64,000 nucleotides of DNA from Pontederia crassipes (GCA_030549335.1 CM060198.1:42882353-42946352); one strand, 5' to 3'; numbered from the stretch's first letter, positions 11,602-24,120 are shown. Notes: generated by a model from the letters alone, not told the origin. Translations and numbers: made by a program.

Positions 11602-12861
11602 TTAAAGATAAAATGCTAAAAAAGTTTAAAGAAAAAGAGATAACTTTATGCACTACACTTTGATTAAATAACTGGCATTGATCTCATTAGTTTTGGATAA
11701 ATGTTGAGTTGTAGAGAACTCTATTAGCTTTTCATAAATTCCAATATCATATAATTTGGATAACTGTGCAAAATGTTATGCTCAAAATAGTGCAGGGCGG
11801 TCAACCTGCCAGTCGAAGTTATGAAAGCCGATCGAGACAGTCCAGCAGACCGATCGGAGATACCGATCGATCGATTAATGCATAAACTGCTCAAATCAAA
11901 ATTGTGAGGCTGCACCGGTCGACAAACTGGTCGATGCATCGGCCGACTGATCAACTGAATGGAAGGAAATTAAAACTGCGAGACTGTATCGATCGAGACA
12001 TCGGTCAACAGTTCGATCGACCGACCAAGTGCTGAAGCTACAGAAATGAGCGCAACGGTCATATAGACCGGTCGATCGGTCCATTAATGCGGTCAACCGA
12101 TCAGCTGTAGCAAAGGAGAAAAATGAGCCAACGGTCATATAGACCGGTCGACCGGCCCATAAATGCGGCCGGCCGGTCCATTATTGAAATGAACAGTAAC
12201 GACTATATTTCGAAGAGAAAAATGTGAAATTAATTCTGGACGAATTTTCCACATACCAAAGCCTATAAAAGGAGTGCTAATGACAAAAGAAAAAGCATCC
12301 ATCCAAGCATTGAAGCAATACTTCAAGAAATCAAAAGAAGATATTTTTCTTGAAGTTATCATTTTAGTTGTGCTCTTCTATCTCTCTTCCACTCTTGTGA
12401 GCCTATCATTGTAAAGAGAGAAATATTTTGTTCAGAAAAAATAGAGAGAGCTCCTGTGTAAAAGAGGTTCTAAATCTTACCTCTTAAGCGAGAGAAATAG
12501 ATTAGCTTCCTAGGAGGAGAGGTCGCCTTGCCTCTCGAAGCGGAGAAAATGTGGTTAATGTAAAGAGCTTTCTTCCTTTCCCCATTTGGAACAAAAGAAG
12601 GGATTAGTGAAATCTCCGGCGGTCTCAAGGTCGAGAAGTCGGAGTGGAGACGTAGGCCAAGGTGTGGCCGAACTTCGTCAACAATCACTGCATCTATTTG
12701 TGTTTGATTTCTCTCACTCTATCTCCCCTTAATATTGTGTTTATAATTGGAATTGCAAAGGTTTTAAGAATTGGTTTTGTGCTTTCGCGACGAATTTCGT
12801 GAAATCGATATTTTCGGTTAAACACCAATTCATCACCCTTGGTGTCCTTTGGGATTCTACA
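11575..12861 (+). repeat. copia LTR, lacking its first ~45 bp
   Basis: It is homologous to 13760-15053 and, inverted, to 4703-5986. The end GGGATTCTACA at 12861 is followed by a primer-binding site. The canonical start TGTTGGAGC is absent, because gag is joined to a point inside the LTR at a shared TATTTTGATGATAC stretch. It contains many CCGATCGATCGG / CCGGTCGACCGG-like palindromes (11800-12180). ORFs in this interval are LTR shadows. Confidence 0.75.
11800..12180. repeat. palindrome-dense part of the copia LTR
   Basis: Many partly degenerate copies of GACCGATCGGTC / ACCGGTCGACCGGT-type palindromes occur within about 380 bp, separated by irregular 15-40 base spacers. Equivalent arrays occur at 13960-14360 and, inverted, at 5430-5690. 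The spacers are irregular and not unique, so this is not a CRISPR array. Confidence 0.7.
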
Positions 12862-12863
12862 AT

Positions 12864-12874
12864 TGGTATTAGAG
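12864..12874 (+). other. copia primer-binding site
   Basis: TGGTATTAGAG follows the LTR end CTACA by two bases. It matches the initiator-Met primer complement TGGTATCAGAG with one change. It shows that the LTR at 11575-12861 acts as the 5' LTR of the unit ending at 15053. Confidence 0.75.
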
Positions 12875-12988
12875 TGTGTTGCTCTTGTTTTGGTCTTTTG
12901 AATATTCTCGTTTTCAAATTTGATCGTTTTAGATCTAATCATTTTTAAGGTTCAATCGTCTTTTTAAGATTTAACAGTCTTAAGAGCT

Positions 12989-13777
12989 ATGGAATCAAGT
13001 GCATTTATTTTTGTCGAAGGACAATCAATTTGTCATCCTCCCCTTTTAAATGCATCAAATTTTGCATATTGGAAAATCATAGAAGAAAGAAGAAAAGGCA
13101 TGAAGAGTCAAGTGAAGATGAATCATCAAATTCGTCCAGTGATGATGCATATCTATGCTTAATGGCATCATAATGATGAGGTATCCTCCAACTCTTCTTA
13201 TTGTTCTAGTGCTAATAGTGATAATGATAATGAGGATGATAATATCAATTTTGATGTGCATAAGGAATTTTCTTTCTTAATTGAAAAATATCTTATTCTT
13301 AAAAAGAAAAATAAAAATTTGATGAATAACTTTCATATTATAAAAGATGACATTGATATTTTGAAAAACGAAAGGGATGCATGTCTAATTCGTAATGAAA
13401 CCTTGATGAATGATCTTCATATTATAAAAAATGAGTTTGAAAAATAAAAAATGGAAAATGAAAATCTCAAAAATGAAATTGAAACTTTGGAAATTATACA
13501 TGCATGTGAAATTGTAAAATTAGCATGCTCTTTAGAAAAAGAAAAAAAGAAAAATGCCTCTTTGAGAAATATAGCTATTTCTCATGTAACAAAAAATAAT
13601 CTTAGAAAACACTTTGGACATGAAAACTCTTATTGGAAATCTAATCATACATATGATAGAAAATCGCATATTACATGTTTTACATGTCGCTTTAATGGCC
13701 ATTTTGCATATCAATGCAAAGTAAGAAAATGGTCACAAAATAGCATGATATATTTTGATGATACAAACCTCGAATGA
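12989..13777 (+). pseudogene. internally deleted copia gag
   Basis: The gag start at 12989 (MESSAFIFVEGQ..., then NASNFAYWK) runs about 30 codons. It then joins at TCATAGAAGAAAGAAG (about 13077) to sequence that in the copy at 10391-11601 lies well downstream. Most of the UBN2 domain is lost, with microhomology at the joint. The rest keeps the coiled-coil-like region (13256-13540, one in-frame stop near 13446) and an intact-looking CCHC knuckle (CFTCRFNGHFAYQC). It then enters the next LTR at the same joint as its sister. It could at most encode a short nucleocapsid-like peptide. Confidence 0.7.
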
Positions 13778-15053
13778 TTAAAGATAAAATGCTGAAAAAG
13801 TTTAAAGAAAAAGAGATAACTTTATGCACTACACTTTGATTAAATAACTGGCATTGATCTCATTAGTTTTGGATCAATGTTGAGTTGTAGAGAATTCTAT
13901 TAGCTTTTCATAAATTCCAAGATCATCTAATTTGGATAACAGTGCTAAAAGTTATGCTCCAAATAGTGCAGGGCAGTCAACCTGCCAGTAAAAGTTATGA
14001 AAGCCGATTGAGACAGTCCGGCGGACCGATCGAAGATACCGGTCGACCGATCAATGCATAAACTGCTCAAATCAAAACTGCGAGACTGCACCGGTCGACA
14101 AACTGGTTGATGCACCAGCCGACCGATCAACTGAATAGATGGAAATCAAAACTACGAGACTGTACCGATCGAGACATCGATCGACAGTCCGATCGATCGA
14201 CCATGTACTGAAGCTACAGAAATAAGCGCAACTGTCATATAGACTGGTCGATCGGTCTGTTAATGCGGTCGACCGATCAACTGCAGCAAATGAGAAAAAT
14301 GAGCCAACAGTCATATAGACCGATCGATCGGACCATAAATGCGGTCGGCCGGTCCATTATTGAAATGAACAATAACGGTTATATTTCGAAGAGAAAAATG
14401 TGGAATCAATTCTGGACGAATTTTGCACATACCAGAGCTTATAAAAGAAGTGCCAAGGCCAGAAGCAAAAGCATCCATCCCAGCATTGAAGCAACAATTC
14501 AAGAAATCAAAAGAAGATCTTTTCCTTGATCTTATCATTTTATTTGTGCTCTTCTTTCTCTCTTCCGCTCTTATGATCCTAGAATTGTAAAGAGAGAGAA
14601 ATATTTTGTTCAGAAAAAAAATAGAGAGAGCTCATGTGTAAATGAGGTTCTAAATCTTACCTCTTGCGCGAGAGAAATAGATTAGCTTGCTAGGAGGAGT
14701 GGTCGCCTTGCCTCTCGAAGCGGAGAAAATGTGGTTGATGTAAAGGGCTTTCTTCCTTGTCCCATTTGGAACAAAGGAAGGGATTAGTGGAATCTCCGAC
14801 GGTCTCAGGTCGAGAAGTCGGAGCGGGGACGTAGGCCATGGTGTGACCCAATCTCGTCAACAACCACCGTGTCTATTTGTGTTTGATTTCTCTCACTCTA
14901 TTTCCCCTTAATATTGTGTTTATAATCTGAATTGCAAAGGTTTTATGAATCAGTTTTGTGCTTCTGCGATGAATTTCGTGAAATCAATATTTTTTATTAA
15001 ACACCAATTCAACCCCCCCCCCCCCCCCTCTTGGTGCCCTTTGGGATCCTACA
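13760..15053 (+). repeat. copia 3' LTR, lacking its first ~45 bp
   Basis: It is nearly collinear with 11575-12861 and ends TTGGGATCCTACA at 15053. There is a poly-C run of about 16 at 15013-15028. No primer-binding site follows, so it is the terminal LTR of the tandem. A purine-rich tract (AAAGAAAAAGAGATAA) lies just inside the truncated start. Confidence 0.75.
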
Positions 15054-16192
15054 GCATGGAGTTTGATTGGAAGGGAAGATTGGGACGTAGAAATCTAACC
15101 ATTGGATGAAGTCGCGAATAAAGGACGATTAGGACCGTTGAATATGGGTTTGGAAGACAAGGGATTACTGCCAACAGTGTCCTCCGAAATATGGTTGCAT
15201 AAAATAGGGAAGTGTTGCACATATAACGTCATATCAGCCCATTGGAGAGGAGACACGAGATACTGGCCCTCTAGATTTGATGGATGGATGAGAACTGTCA
15301 CAACCAGTGATGACAAATGGTGGCAGCCGAGTGCCCAGTTGCATTGCCAGTGGCGATCATCTTCGCTGAGCAAGATGATCGATTATCAACATTTGGAATG
15401 GTGTGCCATTTTACTAGGGATGCATATAGCCATGATCCATATAACAAGACTTTACTCTGCTATGGTGTTTGATGGTTACATGTAGAATCTATGTCTTGCC
15501 ATCTAGAGTATGTTTAAAGCTTGTGACCTATGATGCCCACAAAAATAGAATGTTGGCAAACCTTCGTATTTTACTCATTGGAAAGAACTTATCTCCATCT
15601 AGAGTAAGAATTTAGACGCACTGCTTTATAGGATTGGCTAAACCCAACAGACACAAACTACCTTCCTAAGATCGTTGGTGATGGAGGCTTCATCCAGCCG
15701 AAGGGGAGTGCCAACGCCCTCAACAATCTTTAAAATTGAAGAAGTGTTTCTCAATTCGAAAAGGAGACCGAATAGTTGAAGACAATTGGAGCAGCATCAC
15801 AATTTTGTCTTCAAGAAAGGCTTCAGTTGGGAAAGATGCAGCAACACTGCACCACAAAACTGAGGACCCCTTGGTACAACTAGCGACCATTCATCCAAAT
15901 CATCAAAGTTAAAACAAGGAGGTAATTATTACTCATCTCACTAATTTTTAATTGATGATGCAAGTTCCATAGATCTTGTAGCTTTTGGCGGAGGTAGTCC
16001 ACGTAGTATCCTCTCAAACACATTAGGAAGCATCCTCAAGAAGGATCATGACTTGATCCTTGATTGTCTGTTGGATTGTTCGTAGTTGGTGTGGGGAGAT
16101 CTATGGCATTGGCGGTGAGCGACGGGAGTCACGAACGAGGTTGGCCTAAGTTTTACGAGAGAGTTGATGAGCACTAGAGGGAAGGGATGGTT
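15054..16192. other. unassigned, less AT-rich stretch
   Basis: A 127-codon plus-strand frame (15102-15485) and a 92-codon minus frame (15373-15095) overlap here. Neither shows a family motif I recognise. The plus frame is rich in Trp, His and Met, which is more consistent with chance or a dead gene fragment. The sequence is flanked by LTRs on both sides, so it may be a relic of older host DNA. Confidence 0.3.
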
Positions 16193-17920
16193 GATGCGAA
16201 AATTGATAACATATAGAAAGTAATTGTACTAGTCGCTCAAGTAATAAAGTGTAATGAGTAGAGTGTCGAACCCACGATGAACTATTTTACTTATTTATCA
16301 AATTCTAGAGGCTAATAGGAGATGACATAAAATTTGGGATAAAAGTGTGCAGAAAATAAAATTATAGGAAGATAAAAATCTAGAACTAATGATGCTTAGG
16401 TCCTTATGATGATCTATAATGATTTGAACAATTTGTAACTTCTGTAAAATTGATTGAAAAAATTCAACTTTATTCTTTAGGTTATTTAGGAACATCGAAG
16501 ATATGATCTCCCAAATTAGGTAAATAAACTATCTTGAGATAATAATAATTTGAAAGCACTCCACCTGAATCTTCCATCAGTTATATTGAAATCAAGATGC
16601 AATATGCTATAATTCCTAAACTACTTAATCTCCCTCTTGAGTCAATTAAGCAGACCACAAAATTTAATATTCCACCTAATTCTATTAGACTATGGCATGC
16701 CTTGTTTCAACATAAAAGTTAATAATCATTAAAATCTGAAGAAAAACATTTAGCATAACAATCATGTTCATAAAGACTAAATTATTCATTTAATAGGAAT
16801 TCAAAAAATATTCTTATTCTAAAACTCTTGCAACTAAAACAAAAAGAGAAAATCGAAACTAATAATATAAAGAGCTAATATAGATAGGTAAAATATGAAA
16901 ATATAAAATATCATCCCAATAATGTGTAGAACAAAGAGTACTCTTAAAAAATAATGATGAACTACTGCGCAATCCTCACATAAGTTCATCGCGCAAAAGT
17001 ATTCTCCTTTGTTCTTCATAATGTTTCATCATTCTTGTCTTGAAAGCTTCAGTTGCATGTCCTAGCATGATTGTTTCAAGCTGTCAGACGTCTCCTTTTA
17101 TAAAGGCTCAGGTTTCCATGCAATTGAGAATAAATGAAAACTTTTTCCTTGTAAAATAAGGTAAATTCAGAATCCTATTGATCCTTAAATTGTGCATTGT
17201 AAACTACAAAATTTTTAGTCTAATTTGTTTCCAATTGATTCTTGAGGCATATGGTAAGATTTGGAGTTCTTGTGCATTGAGAAGTCTTTTGAAAATTCGT
17301 CGTATATCAAAATATATATATCTATCACGCACCTTGAATAGGTTTTCACAGCTCTATCAGAGTGGAAGTCAGAGTCATCTGCAATTGTCACGGGGCATGA
17401 GACAGATTTTACGACCGCGAATTGGGCTTTTCTGGTTGAAACGCATGATTTCTAATAACTTCACGGCCTGTAACACACTATCAAGGACCCGTGAAACTCA
17501 ATTTAAGCATGTGTAACCTTTCTATGAGATCCGTTATTATTGTTTCACGGCCTATGATGACATTTTGTTTTTCGAATCACTGGAGGAGCCATGAAACTTG
17601 CGTATCCATGAATTTCTGCTTTAACGACCATGAGAAGCAGCCCTTAAGTTGTATTCCGATGGAAATAGGCAACACTCAGTCCGTGAACTGTAGTAGTTGG
17701 TGCATGAAATTCAGTCTTCATGGTCGTGATTGGTATTTAACGGCCCGTGATATCATAGTCTCTTCATTGAGCGGTTCTGCCAGAGCCATGAAAGTGAATA
17801 GTTGGGGTGTTCAATCACCTTTCACTGAAAAGAATGTAACAGCCCACGAGATTCAAGAATTGATTTTTTTAGTAGCCGAATTGTCTCCATTTTGTGTGCT
17901 CCTGCAAAATCAATAGGAGA
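16193..17920 (-). repeat. LTR of a second LTR-element family (minus strand)
   Basis: The left edge TGATGCGAAAATTGATAAC is the reverse complement of an LTR 3' end. The same end occurs in plus orientation at about 55130-55157. The following 250 bp match, inverted, the fragment at 54920-55157. No primer-binding site lies outside the 3' end at 16192, so it is a 3' or solo LTR. An array of short motifs like TCACGGCCTGTAA and CACGGGGCATGA occurs at 17380-17830. The right boundary is approximate. Confidence 0.55.
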
Positions 17921-18084
17921 TAGAGTGATAAAGTCGTGTAGTAAACTCTTGTTTCTTTTTTAAGTAAAGTCTAAAGTTTAATTTTTAATATAAAAAAATT
18001 TTATTGGAACTAATTCTGCCACTATTACGTACATAATTTGGGATAATGTAATTGGATTAATTGGATTTGATGATGGGCGAGTGC

Positions 18085-19577
18085 GTAACAACTCGAAATC
18101 TACACTAAAAATTTTGGTTATTTATGGGAACTTTCGTGTCGTTAGCCCGTTAGCCATAGTGTCATTTAACAGCGGAACACTTAAACATTTTAAAAAAAAC
18201 ATAAGTAATAAAAAAATTATAATAACCATATAACATCCTTTCTTTTAATACTTTATAAAACAACAAATACCTAAAGACTTCATTACATAATGATCATCAA
18301 TGTTCAACTAGAACCATATAACTTATTTAACCCTAAGCATGAGCAACTTTTTGTCATGATTCGTCAACCTTTATTCTTCATTACCTACACCATGATTCTA
18401 CATGTATGCAAAGATCATGTATGTCATGAAATTCTATCACATGATTCTACATGCAAAGTGTCATCACCATAATATCATAAAACATATAAGCATGCATATC
18501 ATAAACTATATTATGATCCTTACATGACATTACACCATGCCTATGATTATGAACATAACATTTATTGAAAAATAAATATCTTGACATACCTGCTTCACTT
18601 TATAATCATCATATGCAAATATCATATAATAAGAATATGCATTCACCACAGTCACAAACATACATGACATATAACTTATCATTGCAGTTTATTTTTATTA
18701 TCATGTACATCTTAGGAGTTTCTTTATAACTCATTATTCCTTATTTGTTGCTTAATATCTTTCATTCTTTATCTTGCATTTTATCAATATTATTTTATAA
18801 CCATTTGACATTCTTGACTTCTTTCTTTATTTATCATGTGATAATTTGAATAACATTCACATAACATCATCATCTAGACACACGTCATAATAATTAGTGA
18901 CTTTATTCTTAGTCATCTTCAAGAATACGCATACTTTCTGATGATGGATATTGTTCTTTAGGAAGTACATACATAGATGCATTACTTTACTTATTGAAAT
19001 TTAGTACCCTTAAAGCACATACATAAGTATAGTACTTTACTTCACATCTTTACTTTATTATCATTTTAACTTTCTTTATGTATCATAAGATACTTTGTGG
19101 TTAAACTTTACTTTCATTAATACTTTATCTTATAGCATCTTTGATTTTATCAATTGTTTGATAATCATGTCATCATCATCACATTGGCTAGTTGGGCCAT
19201 ATCCTTGGGAACACACACATCATAATAGTGTTGGACTTTATTCCGAGGAATATGCACACTTTCTTATGATGGACTTTGTTCTTTGAGAAGCACATGTACA
19301 AATGTAAGACTTTACTTTGCAGTCATAGAACCTCTTGAAGTACATATATAAGTGTAGCACTATTTTTTTTAAGTGTAGCTTATTCTTCAACTTTAAAGTG
19401 CATTATATATTTACAATAGATCAATCATTATTCATTTTTTAGCCCAATTACGTCTGAACATGCATTATATGTATCTAAATGTCATACACAATCATCAATC
19501 ATGCAATGCATGTTATATATACTTGAAAATATCATGTGGCATTTCTACCTTAGTCATGACCATGACCAAGTAGATAC
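18085..19577 (-). repeat. left part of a diverged gypsy-type LTR
   Basis: It begins CGTAACAACTCGAAATC at about 18084, like the TGTAACACC edges elsewhere. It carries the same internal landmarks as the 191-1290 copy, for example AGCCCAATTACGTCTGAACATGC against CTAGTTACGTGGGGAACATGC. It stops where the plus-strand LTR begins at 19579. The interval 35753-36740 looks like its other half. Confidence 0.5.
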
Positions 19578-19578
19578 A

Positions 19579-21283
19579 TGCAAACAACAACATATAATTA
19601 GTCATGTATTTAATCTTATTTCGATTCATTTTCAAATAACATGCATCAATTTATGACATTATTTGCTTTAATTTTATAAAAACAAAATCAACCAAAGTTT
19701 TATATCTTATTGCAGAAAAAAGCAAGATAAAAGAGTTAGGAAGCTACTGGAGAAAATGACACTCAAATTGAAATTAAAACGGAGCCAAAATTTTAAAATT
19801 AGTAGAGATTCTCAAGGCTGAAATGAATATAAGTGGTCGTGATCGGGTTGTAACGGCCGTAGCAGCGAGAGTTGTTACAAGATTGAAACAATCGTTAAAT
19901 GCACAATTTTGTGATAAAAACTTGTCCAAGTTACGGGTCGTGAAAACACAACTTTTACTCCGATTTGGACATAGCAAGAGCCGTGAAATTCATGTTATGG
20001 ATGGTGAAAAGCCATATTTAAGCCGTTACGAAGCTGTTATGGGACGTTATGAAGGCTGGTTTCGAGATGTCTTCAACTTTTCTTAGGAATTTTAAGTGCA
20101 AATTAATTCCAAACTTTATCGTAAGTCCCAGTGATCATTAGAAAAAACATTTACTTAAAATTAGAAGAGTTTTGGATGGTTTTAAAGCCCAACAAGAGTT
20201 AATTTTGAATTTACTTATCTTAACACAAAAAGCCTCTCAATCAAAATGAAACTCTACCAAAACTTTTATAACACCTAGAGGTTATAAATAAAGGCCCTAG
20301 GAGATAGAAAACAAGGTGCTTGAGACTTGAGAGCTGAGAGAGGTGCTTGAGACTTGGGAGCCGTGCATTATTGTTGATGACAAATTTTAAAGTTTGAAGG
20401 TCAACCGAAGGAGAAGACTGTGCACTCATTATTTATATTGTGCAGTAGTCCAGAGATCCCGAAGGCTACGAGTTCTACCTTTATCTTTCATTTGGATGCT
20501 ACCTATTTTTCATATTTTATTTTTGTTGTAATAGAGATTTTATTTTCTATTTAAGAGGAAAAATTATTTGTATCTTGTTATTAGTTGAGTTAATTAAACT
20601 TTTTTATTTCTTTTGATTATGCATGTTGAGTTGATTGCCTTTTGATGAGTGATTTAATTTTTTAGATTAATTTACAAACCTAAAGGGGGGTGATTAGTTT
20701 TAGAAATTATTATTGCATTAATAATTAATCTTTTGCTTTTAAGTTGAGGCATACATTGTTCGATAATTCGACGTTTGTATCAAATTTCGTGCGATCTACT
20801 TTTTTGTCAAGAATTGTGGGTAATAATAGTGTAGAAGATATATATTAATTCATCTTAACTCTTTGTAAAAAATAATAATTGACTGGTTGCTTTACGGTTG
20901 TTAGTTTTATTAAAAGTTAATATAGTTTGGTTTACTTGTATTGGAGAGTTCGACACATGCTCCTAATCTGTCATAAGAATTAGAATCATTAATTACTATT
21001 ATAACTCAATTATTATAGAGGGTCATACAAGTTTTATCTTTACATTAATCATTCATAATTCCCAAGGCTCAACACCATTTTATTTTATTTACTAATCATT
21101 TATTTTCTACACCTTTAATTTTATGTTTTCACCACAGAACTCTTTTATTATCTTAGTGGATTATTGAAATAGATTAAATTTAACTAGTTCCTCGTGGATT
21201 CAACACTCTACTCTTTACTTTATCACTTAATACGACTAGTGCACTTGCTAGAAAATTTATTTTTTTACAAATTTTTCACATCA
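19579..21283 (+). repeat. 5' LTR of a large non-coding LTR element
   Basis: It starts TGCAAACAACAACATATAA, ends TTTCACATCA, and is followed 6 bases later by a primer-binding site. It is collinear along its whole length with 33804-35752 (shared GGTGCTTGAGAC, GAAGGAGAAGACTG, GTTGTAATAGAGATTTT, ACTAGTGCACTTGCTAG), apart from a 255-bp insertion in the latter. Palindromic TCACGGCC-type motifs lie at 19840-20050. Confidence 0.7.
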
Positions 21284-21289
21284 AGTTTT

Positions 21290-21306
21290 TGGCGTCGTTG
21301 TCGTGG
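21290..21306 (+). other. primer-binding site of the large LTR element
   Basis: TGGCGTCGTTGTCGTGG resembles TGGCGCCGTTGCCGGGG, the primer site common in plant Athila/Tat-type gypsy elements, with a few C-to-T-like differences. It supports 19579-21283 being a 5' LTR. Confidence 0.7.
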
Positions 21307-21459
21307 AATTACATTCATAATTCTTATTCTATCTTATATAACTATTTTGAGAATTTCTATTTTCTATTTTACTTCACTTTTCTTTTAGTGTTGTCTAAGC
21401 TTTTCAGGTGACATATTTTGTACATAATTTGATCATCACGAGTATATTTCTACACCCTC

Positions 21460-23036
21460 AATGACGAAAAAGAAAATGACTAGAATCCAATAGGTTGAGG
21501 GAAACATCACATTGTCTAGCAAGATGGAATTCATATCGAAGCATCATCATTAATACAAAGCTCAAAGAATAAGCCTCAACAAGCAATGAATGAAGTAATG
21601 AATGAAGATAGTTTTTGAGATCCATCGCTACATTTACAAAAACATTAGATTCTCTATTGAAGAAGCTCTCCACACAAAATTATAAAATTGCAAAATTTGG
21701 AGAGACAAATTCACAATATTAGGCAGTACAATAAGAAGTCAAATGAGGATGTGACAGCAATTCTCGAATTAAAATCATCAACTTCTAATTTCGTAGAGAT
21801 GATTGGTCAATTTGCATCAACAATTGAAAGAAGGTTAACAATGCAAGATCAATACATAAAAAATTTGGAAGCTTAGTTGACCAAAATTCAGAAGCAATTT
21901 GAAGTTTACGATTCACTTCGATTATTCGACATTGAGCTCATGTTTGAGGCATTGGAAGAAAATCTACATGCATTAGAGGATGAAGTTGCTAAACTGAATT
22001 TTTTAAATTCTAAATCTCCGAGCGACATTGACGAGAGCCTACGCTCGTGTAATTTTCAATAATCATATCAAAAAAGATGGCATCTAGAAACAAATTTTTC
22101 AACAAGGACAATGAGTGTCAAGGAGATATCATTAAAGATGAAAAGGTTCAAATGAGAGACTTGCCTTTGAAATTTTCTATTGCTCCTACATCATTGTCTC
22201 CAATTCAGCCTCCGCCTAAAGAAAAGATGAAATCATCCATAGTTGGCTACAAATCAACTCATATCTCCTCCATGTTGTCTATAAAATCTTTGAAGCAGAA
22301 AAGTACTTCGCCGACATTAACACGATCTCCTCCAGCTACAACAGTGCAATGATGACATAAGAATCATCCGACCATCGATCCTTATTAGCAACATACCTCT
22401 CAACAAATCCTTCACAAAAGGTTGCTGTACTCGAAGACCTGCCATCACCTGACGATGACATCAAATTGAAACCATAGGCAACACGATGAGTATTTCTAAT
22501 CACATCAATTAATCTTGGTGAGGTTATTTCTTAATTGCATATCTACTTATATTATCTTTATTGATAATTTCTTATTAGTCTCAGCATATGCCATATCAAA
22601 GTCGAACTAAGGACACAAAATTTATAACTATCTTTCTTATCCCTTAAACTTATAGTTTAGATCTTATTCGTAACTTTGTTATTTTTAGATTAGTTTGTTT
22701 TGATTTTCTTAGTTGCTTAGTCTCCTTATTTTCCCTTTTTATTTTAATAGGTATCTTTAGGTCCCAAGATGAATTTAATTGAAATTTCACATATATAGAT
22801 TTTTTTCTTTTCACGAGTCGTTACTATGATTTCAGGACCCGTAACATTGCACCTCGCATCTAGCAACAAATCTTCACGGGGTATTTTGAACTTTTGATTT
22901 TCATGGGGCATTACCTTTGTTTCATGAGTCTCACAATGAGTGTTAATTGAACTATTTTAGTTTCACGGGCCATTATATGTTTGTCACAACTCGTCAGTGA
23001 GACCACAAGAACAATCATGAAGACTTTTCTCCTGGT
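21460..23036 (+). pseudogene. internal region with gag-like relic
   Basis: Short frames at 21688-21876, 21877-22062 and 22077-22352 are separated only by stops. They give a Lys/Glu/Gln-rich, heptad-like stretch (for example ETIGQFAST-type and ALEENLHALEDEVAKL segments), then a Pro/Ser-rich tail. This could be a decayed gag or the coiled-coil protein of a non-autonomous element. No zinc knuckle, protease or RT motif is visible. After 22800 there is a run of CACGGG/CCCGTGA-type repeated motifs, which continues across the CACTA insertion at 32200-32520. Confidence 0.4.
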
Positions 23037-23439
23037 TCACATTACAAGAAAACTAGCGAATGGCGACGCAACATTAGCGTCCCATATGTCGGTAAGTCAA
23101 TGCCAAGAGCGTCCCCATAGCGTCTAAGTGGAGTCACATCTATGCGATGCTACGTGCCTCCCAATAGAATCACATTATCGTTGCCTTAGCATCTACAAGC
23201 TATCAACACGAACCCTGGCACCAATGGGACGCTACTTCGCCATTATTGCGCGCGAGAAGAGGGAAATGCGGGGCAGATCGTAGCGTTGTAGTAGCGTCGA
23301 ATGTCGATGACGGTAAACTAGCGTCAATACGGGCGTGGAACCTTTGCGCTATTTTGGAGCCGAGAAATATGATGCCACTTGGTGCCTCAAATTTCGTGAC
23401 TTTATGTAGACGCTAGGTAGACGTGACATGAATAAAATA

Positions 23440-23443
23440 TTCC

Positions 23444-23475
<32 letters not shown>
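23440..23475. repeat. (AT)n microsatellite
   Basis: A run of about 15 AT units inside the CACTA left arm. A similar run lies at 34818-34848. Confidence 0.9.
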
Positions 23476-23477
<2 letters not shown>

Positions 23478-24120
23478 ACCTACATATGTATTCGTATGCT
23501 TACCTAGCGCTTAATTGGTGCTATTTTGACACTACTTCGCTGATGTGTTTGAAGAACATATATGTTAATTAAGAAATAGATTAACTATATGTTATATATA
23601 TATATTTGTATAACTATATGTTATGTATTTTGATGCTAATTCGTATAGCCTCATATATTTTACTGTATATATTATCTATACTATACTTTAATGAATAAAT
23701 AAATGTCATATTATATGTGTACCTTCAACATATGTATTCCTACATCATATGTGTGTTACTTATATATGTATTCCTAAATATATATTTGTTACCTATATTA
23801 TATATGTTACTTATGCATACAATATATATCATATCTTAATTATAGAATTTTATATTCTTAATCATGGAATTATAATGGTTGAATTAAACAACATGATTTA
23901 TTATTCATTACAAAATAGTGCCACCGTAGAGACTCAATAGCGTCGAAGGCACGCCACACTAGAGCCGCAAAAATAGTCGACACTACAAAGGCACTACTTG
24001 CATCGTTGTAGCGTCGCACTTTGACTCTAGATGGTCACTAATATAATGTAGCGACTCATTAGCGTCTCTTAGCGCCACAATAATAAATCGCTATAATTTT
24101 AGCCCACTTTTTATTATTCT

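Noticed and set aside
11800..12180. Palindrome array that could be mistaken for a CRISPR array
   Set aside because: Units are degenerate, spacers irregular and not unique, there are no cas genes, and it lies inside an LTR of a plant retrotransposon.
19574..19578. Target duplication for the large LTR element
   Set aside because: ATACA on the left and AAGCT on the right do not match; the LTR start may be misplaced by a few bases or the flanks have changed.
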